The notes beneath the pieces are model-generated. The model did no database searches and had not been told where the DNA came from. It worked only from the letters and a program-made list of their open reading frames with translations. A stretch of 64,000 nucleotides of DNA from Providencia stuartii (GTDB taxonomy: Bacteria; Pseudomonadota; Gammaproteobacteria; Enterobacterales; Enterobacteriaceae), in contig UGUC01000004.1 of assembly GCA_900455155.1 (NCBI GenBank), positions 310,001-374,000 of the forward strand. The letters are read 5' to 3'. Positions within the stretch are counted from its first letter, which is position 1. The number at the start of each line of letters is the position of its first letter. The translations under genes were made by a program, and so were the position numbers. Positions 38,522 to 46,208 of this stretch are shown one piece after another.

Positions 38522-39379
38522 ATGGGATCGGGAATTCATGAATGGCCATTGATGTTTTTCACGGTGATAGGCCAAAGCGTGGCGGGTGCTTTTATTTTTA
38601 TGGCAGCGGTGATACTCAGTGGAAAACTGTCAACAGAGCTTAACCGTAAAGTGCATTACAGCATGTTTGGTTTGTGGCTATTGATGGGGATAGGCTTCCT
38701 ATTATCCACGACACATATGGGAACACCGTTACGCGCTTTCAACTCATTTAATCGCTTAGGGGCATCATCACTGAGTAATGAGGTAGCGAGTGGGGCGCTG
38801 TTTTTTGCCTTGGGCGGTTTTTACTGGCTTCTGGCGGTGCTTAATAAAATGCCAGCGGCACTCGGCAAATTATGGCTATTAGTCGTGATGGTCATGGCAG
38901 CAGTCTTTATTGTTGCAACATCTCGCGTTTACCTGATTGATACTGTTCCAACTTGGAATAACAGCTATACCACCCTAAATTTTGTCTTAACGGCATTCCT
39001 TGGTGGCCCAATCTTAGCTGCACTGTTGTTACGTATCGCTGGGTTTGATTTGCAATGTATTCGCCGTATTCCTGCATTGAGTGTGGTTGCATTACTCGTC
39101 AGTGTATGTGTGGCAATCACCCAAGGCTTTGATTTGGCAAGTATAGAAACACCCGTACAAAAAGCGGTCGACCTAGTGCCAGATTATGGAATACTCATGG
39201 ATATTAAAATCGTTGCCATCGCAATGGGGTTAGGTTGTTGGATAATGCCATTAGTGGCAAAACGTAACCCTTCTGTGATTAATATGGGGATCGGTTTTTT
39301 ATTCGTGCTCGCAGGTGAAATCGTGGGGCGTGGTGTTTTTTACGGCCTACATATGACCGTTGGTATGGCGGTTAATTAA
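38522..39379 (+). CDS. dmsC: DMSO reductase membrane anchor subunit C
   Basis: This protein of about 285 residues has eight hydrophobic segments and is the quinol-oxidising anchor of the DmsABC complex. It starts M-G-S-G-x-H-E-W-P-L-M-F-F-T-V and carries H-M-G-T-P-L-R-A near residue 63 and G-E-x-V-G-R-G-V-F-Y at the end. GGAGG lies just before the ATG at 38522; a frame opening at 38459 is the overlapping tail of dmsB and not a start. A hairpin follows the gene. Confidence 0.92.
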   Translation: MGSGIHEWPLMFFTVIGQSVAGAFIFMAAVILSGKLSTELNRKVHYSMFGLWLLMGIGFLLSTTHMGTPLRAFNSFNRLGASSLSNEVASGALFFALGGFYWLLAVLNKMPAALGKLWLLVVMVMAAVFIVATSRVYLIDTVPTWNNSYTTLNFVLTAFLGGPILAALLLRIAGFDLQCIRRIPALSVVALLVSVCVAITQGFDLASIETPVQKAVDLVPDYGILMDIKIVAIAMGLGCWIMPLVAKRNPSVINMGIGFLFVLAGEIVGRGVFYGLHMTVGMAVN

Positions 39380-39388
39380 ACTGAGAAG

Positions 39389-39419
39389 AAGGCTTAGTGA
39401 TTTACTGCTAAGCCTTTTA
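39389..39419 (+). terminator. Hairpin after dmsC
   Basis: AAGGCTTAG (39389-39397) pairs with CTAAGCCTT (39408-39416), followed by a short T stretch. It probably lowers read-through from dmsC into dmsD. Confidence 0.65.
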
Positions 39420-39486
39420 AACTATTTGTGGTTAAATCAAGGCAAACAGCCGTTAAGTATCGAATAATAAGCGAATAAAATACACC

Positions 39487-40101
39487 ATGAGTGAACAAAC
39501 TTTAAATTCTATCTCTTTGACAGCACGTGTACTCGGTGCTGCCTTTTATTATGCACCGAATGATATCCAAGACATTATCGCATTGCTATCAACGCCACAA
39601 TGGGCGGAAGAGTGGCCGTATGGCTCTGAGGAGCAAAAGCAGGCGATCGCCGATAAAATGGCAATAATACAGACAGATAATGAAACATTGGATGACGCAT
39701 ATCAGCGGCTATTTATAGGCCCATATGCGTTACCAGCACCACCTTGGGGATCTGTTTGGCTCGATAAAGAGAATGTGATTTTTGGTGAATCAACATTGCA
39801 ACTACGCGAGTGGATGCAACATAACCAGATTGATATTTGTTTAACGCAAAATGAACCAGAAGATCACTTTGGCTTATTATTAATGATGGTCGCATGGGTG
39901 GCAGAAAATAACCCTGCCAAACTCAATGAACTGTTGGCTCAACACATATTGCCTTGGGGTGTGCACTATCTTAATAAAATGCAGGCAGATGCTCATTTTC
40001 CTTTCTATGTCGGACTCGCGGAACTTGCCCATTTGACGTTAGTGAATTGGCAGCAATCGCTTGATGTGAAAGCGGCTGAAAAGGCGATTTTCTATCGTTA
40101 A
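39487..40101 (+). CDS. dmsD: Tat proofreading chaperone DmsD
   Basis: This 204-residue, all-helical protein is of the TorD/DmsD family. It shows A-R-V-L-G-A-A-F-Y-Y-A-P near residue 12, Y-Q-R-L-F-I-G-P near residue 72, L-P-A-P-P-W-G-S-V-W near residue 82 and E-P-E-D-H-F-G-L-L-L near residue 123. It binds the twin-arginine leader of DmsA until the cofactor is loaded. It lies 107 bp after dmsC beyond a hairpin, so it may have its own promoter. Confidence 0.92.
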   Translation: MSEQTLNSISLTARVLGAAFYYAPNDIQDIIALLSTPQWAEEWPYGSEEQKQAIADKMAIIQTDNETLDDAYQRLFIGPYALPAPPWGSVWLDKENVIFGESTLQLREWMQHNQIDICLTQNEPEDHFGLLLMMVAWVAENNPAKLNELLAQHILPWGVHYLNKMQADAHFPFYVGLAELAHLTLVNWQQSLDVKAAEKAIFYR

Positions 40102-40119
40102 ATATGATTAAATTTGTGG

Positions 40120-40144
40120 TATAGCCCTGAATGAAAGGGCTATA
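40120..40144. terminator. Hairpin after dmsD
   Basis: TATAGCCCT pairs with AGGGCTATA over a 7-nt loop. No T run follows, so it is a weak or non-canonical terminator. Confidence 0.5.
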
Positions 40145-40361
40145 TCAACATAGCGAATACGACCCACCACTACCGCCCCCTCCACTAAAAATTGGTTATT
40201 CGTTATACGAATTGAGACAATGACGAGAATACACTGGGTGTGTTATCTCTCGTCATCATCTTATTTAGATAAATTATTTTTTGTAAAGTATAGGGATAAT
40301 AGCTATTGAGTCGGTTTAGAATAAGCCGGTTTTTTTCTCTGGTCGTTATTATGGGTAGAGT

Positions 40362-41681
40362 ATGCGTAATCAGTCGTGGATATTATTTGTTATTTTCATT
40401 TTTTTATTGATCCCAAAATCATTTGCTCTAACACCGCCACAAAGTACAGAAGATTGGCAATTGGCTGATACCCCGCCAACACTCATGCAGATTAAACAGA
40501 ATGAGACGATTTTTGCGCCTATTGCTGGGGAAATGAAAGCCGTCGCCGAGCTTTATTCTGAACATGGTTTCTATATGTATGAGCCTGCTGGTGATTATCG
40601 ACCTATGCAGTTTGGTAATGATTATGCTTATGTGAACACAGAAGAAGTATCACCTTTAAAACCACGCTTAAAACCGGAAGACGATAGGTTAAATGACTTA
40701 AATAACCCTATCTACAATTATCTGATCACGACACAAAACACATTAGTCTATCGCTCAGCAAAAGCAAATAGCCAGCCAATCGCGATGCTATTTGGTAATT
40801 TGCGTTATCCCGTGTTGGATCGGATGATCAAAACAGAAAAAAATGGTGAAAAAACAGCTTGGTTAACCATTCGCTTAGGTGACCGCTTAGGGTATATCAA
40901 ATCAGATGAGGTTGAGATAGACAAAGGGATACCGGTTCTCACTTATCATCACTTACTCAAAGAAAGTGAGAATAAAAAATTTCAGCATACATCCACGACC
41001 ACTTCTGTCGAGGCATTTCGCGCCCAAATGGATTACTTGAAGCAGGCGGGTTACCAAACACTGTCATTATCTGATCTTGAGGGATATTTAGATAAATCGG
41101 TTAATTTGCCTGCTAAATCGGTGGTGTTGACGTTTGATGATGGCTTGAAATCGGTTTATCGCTACGCGTATCCAATTTTAAAAAATAACCATCAACAGGC
41201 CACATTGTTCGTTATTTCTTCGCGTATTAAAAGTGTGCCGCAAAAGTGGTCGGCAGATGGTTTGCAATTTATGAGTAAGCAGGAAATTAAAAGTAGCCAA
41301 GATGTGTTTAATATTCAGTCACACACGCATTTCTTACATAAGCTAGATGCTCGTAAAAACCCTGTTATTTTTAGTCGCAAAGAGCATACTATTTTCTTAG
41401 ATTTCCAACGCTCTATGCATGCTTTACAACCATTTACCCGTGAGCAACGTTATTTAGCCTATCCATTTGGTGGTTTTAACCAAACGGCAATGAACGCAGC
41501 AAAACAAGCAGGAATGCACCTTGCTGTAACGACTATACAAGGCAAAGTACGCTTAGGGGATAACCCATTGGCATTAAAAAGATTATATGCACTAAAAACA
41601 GATCCTATCGAAAAGTTCGCTCAGATGGTGGGGAACCGCAGTGATAATATCGTCAATAAAAATATTGTGGTTGATAGGTAA
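40362..41681 (+). CDS. Exported polysaccharide deacetylase family protein
   Basis: This 439-residue protein has a signal peptide (residues 1-22). The first half includes a region around residues 120-190 that looks like an SH3b-type domain (Y-R-S-A-K-A-N-S-Q-P then G-Y-I-K-S-D-E-V). The second half is a NodB-type deacetylase: V-L-T-Y-H-H-L-L near residue 196, L-T-F-D-D-G-L near residue 255 (catalytic Asp and metal Asp), S-H-T-H-F-L-H near residue 320 (metal His pair) and Y-P-F-G-G near residue 367. It probably removes N-acetyl groups from an envelope glycan, with the SH3b part aiding binding, similar to PgaB/IcaB-type enzymes. It is flanked by terminators and is therefore monocistronic. Confidence 0.82.
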   Translation: MRNQSWILFVIFIFLLIPKSFALTPPQSTEDWQLADTPPTLMQIKQNETIFAPIAGEMKAVAELYSEHGFYMYEPAGDYRPMQFGNDYAYVNTEEVSPLKPRLKPEDDRLNDLNNPIYNYLITTQNTLVYRSAKANSQPIAMLFGNLRYPVLDRMIKTEKNGEKTAWLTIRLGDRLGYIKSDEVEIDKGIPVLTYHHLLKESENKKFQHTSTTTSVEAFRAQMDYLKQAGYQTLSLSDLEGYLDKSVNLPAKSVVLTFDDGLKSVYRYAYPILKNNHQQATLFVISSRIKSVPQKWSADGLQFMSKQEIKSSQDVFNIQSHTHFLHKLDARKNPVIFSRKEHTIFLDFQRSMHALQPFTREQRYLAYPFGGFNQTAMNAAKQAGMHLAVTTIQGKVRLGDNPLALKRLYALKTDPIEKFAQMVGNRSDNIVNKNIVVDR

Positions 41682-41696
41682 GCATAGCGACGAATA

Positions 41697-41726
41697 ATAA
41701 AGGAAAGCGAATGCGCTTTCCTTTAT
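41697..41726. terminator. Terminator of the deacetylase gene
   Basis: ATAAAGGAAAGCG pairs with CGCTTTCCTTTAT over a 4-nt AATG loop, a perfect 13-bp stem with U-rich 3' arm. Confidence 0.75.
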
Positions 41727-41776
41727 GGAATTACGATTAAGAAGCCTGACATGACCATAGCAATCACTAAATAGTA

Positions 41777-42682
41777 TTATTTTAGACTCGAGCTATGATT
41801 GAAACGAAGCATAGTTTCTTTAAGTAGTGTCATAATGGTATTTTGCCAAGGCTTAGGCAGTGCTAATGACCAAACTACATCAATATTCCACATAGCCGAT
41901 GGGCTGTCTTCAATGGGGATAAAAGCCACATCGTGGCGGCTAATATGCCTTGAACTATAAGGAACTAAACTGACTCCCACACCAGCGGCAACCAGTGCGA
42001 TGATGGTTTGAATATCGCTAGCCTCTTGTACCGGCTCTAATGAGATCCCCTGTTGGCCCAGGAACCGTTCGATTTGATGTGATAGTCCGCTACCTCTTTC
42101 TTTACGCAGCGATAAATAAGGGTGCTTTATTAATAGCTGTTTCACGGGGTCATCACTGAGTTGTGATGTCGAAATGGCGAGAGCCAAGGTCTCTTGTTTT
42201 AACGGGTGCACTGTAAAATCTGTAGAAAATGCAATTTCAGGACGGCGTAAAAATGCAACCTGTAATTGGTGATTTTCTAATTTTTGCGACATGATATCTG
42301 ACGGCATATCATCAAAGTAAATCGTTGTCTGTTTTAAATGTTCTCGCAAACGCGCAACGAAAAAAGAGGCTTCTTGGAACGTTGATATGCCAAATCCAAC
42401 ATGAATAGATTTCGGGAATTGGGTACTCAATTCGCTTGCTCGGTTCAAAAGTAGCTCAGCTTGAGATAATACTTGTTGCGCAAAAGGGAGCAGCTTACGA
42501 CCATTTTCAGTCAGTTGTGCACCATGTCGACCTCGTTCAAATAACGTTATTGAGAGCTGTTGCTCTAACAGTTTAATCTGCTTCGTTAGTGCGGGTTGGG
42601 TGATACACAATTGGGATGCAGCCGTATGGTAGTTTGCCGTGTCAGCTAAAACAACAAAAGCACGTAATAATCGGGTATCCAT
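41777..42682 (-). CDS. LysR-family transcriptional regulator
   Basis: This 301-residue protein has an N-terminal helix-turn-helix (L-L-R-A-F-V-V-L-A-D-T-A-N-Y-H-T-A-A near residue 4; Q-P-A-L-T-K-Q-I near residue 29) and a periplasmic-binding-like effector domain (residues about 90-295). It follows the nitrilase-family gene on the same strand, 97 bp downstream, with a 12-bp hairpin between. A role in controlling that gene is likely by context. The effector is unknown. Confidence 0.87.
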   Translation of the reverse strand: MDTRLLRAFVVLADTANYHTAASQLCITQPALTKQIKLLEQQLSITLFERGRHGAQLTENGRKLLPFAQQVLSQAELLLNRASELSTQFPKSIHVGFGISTFQEASFFVARLREHLKQTTIYFDDMPSDIMSQKLENHQLQVAFLRRPEIAFSTDFTVHPLKQETLALAISTSQLSDDPVKQLLIKHPYLSLRKERGSGLSHQIERFLGQQGISLEPVQEASDIQTIIALVAAGVGVSLVPYSSRHISRHDVAFIPIEDSPSAMWNIDVVWSLALPKPWQNTIMTLLKETMLRFNHSSSLK

Positions 42683-42715
42683 TACGCCTCATCAGTAAAT
42701 TTATCAGTCATGTTA

Positions 42716-42749
42716 ACTTGTAGAGACCCTGAATGGCGTCTCTACAAGT
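42716..42749. promoter_or_regulatory. 12-bp perfect inverted repeat between nitrilase and LysR genes
   Basis: ACTTGTAGAGAC (42716-42727) is repeated inverted as GTCTCTACAAGT (42738-42749) with a 10-bp spacer. No T run follows on either strand, so it may be an mRNA stabiliser, a partial terminator for the nitrilase transcript, or a regulator site near the LysR start. Confidence 0.55.
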
Positions 42750-42779
42750 ATATTATCCATTTAAGGAAATGTGCTGCTG

Positions 42780-43760
42780 TTATTTTGAAATTGCGACAGG
42801 CTTATCAGCAAATCGCACACTTCGCGCATCACGCTCATAACCCATTGTTTTTGTCAAAATATTATACAACTCAGGGCGACGGCCTGACATCCAGCGGCGA
42901 CCAGTTGACATTGGAAGTAAGCTTAAGTCTAGCTCGGCGATCACCATATCATTATCAATAGCATCGCTTTCGTTGATAATACGACCATATGGGTCGATGA
43001 TCATGGCATTACCTGTACGGACTTCATCGTCATCTAAACCAACGCCATTACTGAAAATGTAAAAGACGCCATTATCATGGGCGCGAGCAGGTAACCAACG
43101 CATTAACCAGCCACGACCATGCTCCCCTTGAAAGGCTTCTCGTAATGCTTCAGGATCTTTTTCTCGGTTCTCCCATAAAGGAAGAGGAATTGGCTTCATG
43201 CTGTATGGGCTACGGGAATGAGTTCCCCCCGTTTGGTGTGGTGCTAAAATAATATCAGCTCCCATTAATGCGGTTGCTCGTGGGTTCTCGACTAAATTAT
43301 TATCCCAACATATTAAGATCCCTGCTTTCACTCCCCACGGCGTATCAAACACAGTGTAGCTATCGCCTGAATGAATACTTGGATGCTCAAAGGCATGTAA
43401 TTTCCGATGGGCGTGATACGTGCCATCAGGCATACAAGCAACCCAAGTATTATAGCATTTATCATCTAAGCCTTTTTCAATTAACCCCACGCCAATGATC
43501 ATATTAAGCTCTTTTGCACGTTGGCGGATAGGCGTTAATGATGGGCTATCATGTAAAGTTTCACTGAGCTGATAGACAGCTTCGCTAGGCAGCTTAGGCA
43601 CGTGCCAATAACCTGTAATGCACATTTCTGGCAGCACAAGTATTTGCACATCTTGAGATGCGGCCTGATCGATAAATGCATGGATCTGTTTTAGGTTATA
43701 AGCCTTATCAGAGGCTTTATGTTGGAATTGTACGGTGGCGACTCGAATTGGTGTCGACAT
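42780..43760 (-). CDS. Nitrilase-superfamily amidohydrolase
   Basis: This 326-residue carbon-nitrogen hydrolase has the catalytic Glu-Lys-Cys triad visible: L-P-E-M (E45), H-R-K-L near residue 120 and L-I-C-W-D-N near residue 155. A long insertion around residues 175-225 (H-Q-T-G-G-T-H-S-R-S) is typical of larger amidase/nitrilase members. Such enzymes hydrolyse nitriles, amides or carbamoyl groups; the substrate is undetermined. AGGAG precedes the ATG. It is probably regulated by the LysR gene just downstream. Confidence 0.87.
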   Translation of the reverse strand: MSTPIRVATVQFQHKASDKAYNLKQIHAFIDQAASQDVQILVLPEMCITGYWHVPKLPSEAVYQLSETLHDSPSLTPIRQRAKELNMIIGVGLIEKGLDDKCYNTWVACMPDGTYHAHRKLHAFEHPSIHSGDSYTVFDTPWGVKAGILICWDNNLVENPRATALMGADIILAPHQTGGTHSRSPYSMKPIPLPLWENREKDPEALREAFQGEHGRGWLMRWLPARAHDNGVFYIFSNGVGLDDDEVRTGNAMIIDPYGRIINESDAIDNDMVIAELDLSLLPMSTGRRWMSGRRPELYNILTKTMGYERDARSVRFADKPVAISK

Positions 43761-45014
43761 AGGGTATCTCCTCTCTTACGATGAGGAGATAACACCATAT
43801 AATTTGAGCTAGGTATAATGAGATATTCTCTTATTCGATAACTAATGGTTATTAAATGGCTTCCGCACAAAATAGCGATTTATTTTCCATGATAGTGAAA
43901 AATGATCAGCCAATTTTTACTCCAATCTTATTTAGAAGCATAGTATTTCACTCTATAAGACGGCCAAAGCTATTGGATTTTTTGTTGCTTTATCTGTAAA
44001 GGCATCGATAAAAAAATATTTCAAAGAACGTTAGCATTAGTGCTAGCTTAAGAATAGATTGTTTTATATCTCTCTATTCTCTCTATCAATTTTTAGGTTT
44101 TAAGTCAAACTATCTAATAAACTCAGGATTAACGTTTTTTGAGCTTATTGATGGTTGATAACGAATAGTCTTTTTGTGCTATTTAACGTCAGCCAAATAT
44201 AGCTATTACAGCAAATAGAAACATTCAATATTACTTTGTTACACTTAGTAAAAACTGTATGTTGTTGATTATAAGGGGTTATATATTTTTTCACAAGAGA
44301 GGGTATTAGTAAAAACTACTAATAAGTTTACTTTGTATCAAATGTAACGATTGAAAACCACCTAACCCCTACTAAAGGAAGTTAAAATGCAAATAAGAGC
44401 AATAAAGCGGATGTTTAACATATTTTATACTCCTATACCGAGTATGATTTTGCTACTAAATTTTTTACTTGTTCACATAAGATAAAATAAATAAACCACT
44501 GGCGATGGTAAAATAATTAGAATCTAAAAAGAATGATTAAATTTGAATTTTTGAATATATTTTATAAATTATTCTTATATTTCAACAATAAAAAATCATT
44601 ATTGAGTATAGTTGGTTAGTACTCTTAATTCGTTATTAATATTCTATTCTTTTCTATGTTTACAACGGTGGTGGGTAAAATGAATTAATGTTAAATATCA
44701 TCCGTTTAAAATAGATTTATTATTTTAGGAGGATAATAAAAACATAATAAAATATGAATAGGTTTATTGAGGCATTGTTCTTTTTTTTAATAGATGTTTT
44801 TGATAGGTTTTGTCTAATTTGATTGATCGTATCGATCGTTACAAACAGTTTTACTTTCGAGCAATGCGTTCTATAATCACTCCAAATTAGACCTTTACGA
44901 TTATCTCTATTTCTTAAGTAGGGATAAATTAAAATAATAATAATAAACAAATGAGCTTTTATTGCTTTATCCATGTCATTATTGACTATTTTAAATTAGG
45001 TCGGGTCTTAATAA
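43761..45014. other. 1.25-kb AT-rich region upstream of the fimbrial operon
   Basis: This is gene-free except for a doubtful 84-codon minus-strand frame (44720-44974) with no ribosome site or similarity. It should carry the promoter for the MrpJ-like gene and the fimbrial operon. I looked for paired inverted repeats of a phase-variable switch with a nearby recombinase and found neither. Short repeats at 44245-44323 are listed separately. Confidence 0.4.
44245..44323. repeat. Repeated 12-mer and 7-bp palindrome upstream of fimbrial genes
   Basis: TTAGTAAAAACT occurs at 44245-44256 and again at 44306-44317. The second copy is part of ATTAGTA-AAAAC-TACTAAT (44305-44323), a perfect 7-bp inverted repeat with a 5-bp spacer, the form of a helix-turn-helix operator. 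It may bind an MrpJ-type or other XRE regulator. It is 690 bp from the regulator gene, so a link to the operon is only a guess. Confidence 0.4.
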
Positions 45015-45317
45015 ATGAAAAATGTAAACCAGATCGTTGGTAAAGAAATTCGCAAAAGAAGAAAAGAATTAGGGCTTTCAGGTGCTGAACTTGCTGGATT
45101 AGTTGGTATCAGTCAACAGCAAGTTTCACGCTATGAAAGGGGTGAATGTAATATTACATTAGATAATCTTCTTAGTTTGGCTAAAGCACTTGAAACCGAT
45201 TTGATCTGTTTTTTTAACGATGAAATCTTTTCAATAGAAGGTCGTGTTGAATTAATAAATGACAATGAAATTAAAAATAACCTTGTGAATCATATGGTAG
45301 TTAATCATTATCTATAA
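45015..45317 (+). CDS. XRE-family regulator, MrpJ-like (fimbrial)
   Basis: This 100-residue protein is mostly a Cro/CI helix-turn-helix (residues about 8-62), with V-G-I-S-Q-Q-Q-V-S-R-Y-E-R-G at residues 31-44, the MrpJ-family recognition motif. In Proteus, MrpJ is encoded with the MR/P fimbriae and represses flagellar genes. Here the gene is first in line, 120 bp before the major pilin gene, rather than last as in mrp. A hairpin lies between. It probably coordinates adhesion and motility. Confidence 0.82.
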   Translation: MKNVNQIVGKEIRKRRKELGLSGAELAGLVGISQQQVSRYERGECNITLDNLLSLAKALETDLICFFNDEIFSIEGRVELINDNEIKNNLVNHMVVNHYL

Positions 45318-45373
45318 ACTTCATATTACTACTTCATAGCCTTCCTCAGCCACAACATAATAATAAATTTCTG

Positions 45374-45395
45374 CCTAACGATTTTTATCGTTAGG
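45374..45395. terminator. Hairpin between MrpJ-like gene and major pilin gene
   Basis: CCTAACGAT pairs with ATCGTTAGG over a 4-T loop. No terminal T run follows. It may separate the regulator transcript from the pilin transcript or stabilise the pilin mRNA 5' end. Confidence 0.45.
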
Positions 45396-45438
45396 GAGTT
45401 TATGTACGTTAGTCTTTTGTCTTAAATAGGAAAATGAA

Positions 45439-45999
45439 ATGAAATTTGTTAAAACCATATTAGCTACAACTATTGTTGCTTCATGTGCTACTGGAGTTGC
45501 AAATGCAGCTATTGACCAAGGAAGTGGTGTTATTAACTTTACAGGTAAAGTCATTAATGCACCGTGCAGTTTACCTGGCGATGGAACAGTTAATGTCGAT
45601 TTAGGTCAAGTCGCGAATAAAGTATTAGAAACGGGCAATAAATTTAGCCAAAGCGTTCAGTACACTATTGCATTAGAGAATTGTGATCTGGCTGCGGTGA
45701 CGGGTGCAGACGACAAAGTGCTTTTCCCTGCGGTCAGTAAAGTGAAAGTGACATTCTCTGGTACTCCAGATACCACGAAAAAGGATTTATTGGCTAACAC
45801 GGGAACATCGAAAGGTGTTGGTGTTCGCCTAATTAACGCAGACGGTGCAGTCATGAAAGTTGGGGATACCAGCGTTGAAATGCCACTGGTGAATGGTGCG
45901 AATAAATTAACATTTAGCGCACGCGTTGAAGCAAATGGTAATAAGGTAGAAACAGGTAGTATTATTTCTCAAGCAACTTACGCCTTAAATTACCTATAA
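45439..45999 (+). CDS. Type 1-family major fimbrial subunit
   Basis: This 186-residue exported pilin has a signal peptide ending near A-N-A (residue 23). The mature chain has the typical G-x-V-I-N-F-T-G-K-V-I-N-A-P-C (first Cys near residue 38), a second Cys near residue 76 for the pilin disulfide, and the C-terminal A-x-Y-A-L-N-Y-L with penultimate tyrosine that the chaperone recognises. AGGAA precedes the ATG. It is followed by a hairpin before the usher gene, as expected for the most abundant subunit. Confidence 0.92.
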   Translation: MKFVKTILATTIVASCATGVANAAIDQGSGVINFTGKVINAPCSLPGDGTVNVDLGQVANKVLETGNKFSQSVQYTIALENCDLAAVTGADDKVLFPAVSKVKVTFSGTPDTTKKDLLANTGTSKGVGVRLINADGAVMKVGDTSVEMPLVNGANKLTFSARVEANGNKVETGSIISQATYALNYL

Positions 46000-46139
46000 T
46001 TTTTCACATTATACTTAAAGTTATTTTATTATTTATTAAGAATGTAATGGCTTAATGAGTTTTATTACTCTTGATAGTGGTAAAAGCTATTCCGTTAGTT
46101 ATTTAGATAAAATGTGAATTATTTTGAGTACATATCAGT

Positions 46140-46161
46140 AACAGGCATTTATTTGCCTGTT
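46140..46161 (+). terminator. Stem-loop between pilin and usher genes
   Basis: AACAGGCA (46140-46147) pairs with TGCCTGTT (46154-46161) over a 6-nt loop, then GCTTTT. Such partial terminators after the major pilin gene keep pilin mRNA more abundant than usher mRNA; that role is inferred here. Confidence 0.6.
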
Positions 46162-46208
46162 GCTTTTCCCCTTGTTTTGATTAGTTTATCTATTTGACTG
46201 GGATTATC

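Noticed and set aside
44720..44974. 84-codon minus-strand frame upstream of the fimbrial regulator
   Set aside because: AT-rich, no ribosome site, no recognisable protein pattern.
43761..45014. Phase-variable invertible promoter for the fimbriae
   Set aside because: No matching inverted repeats flanking a promoter-sized segment and no recombinase gene nearby.
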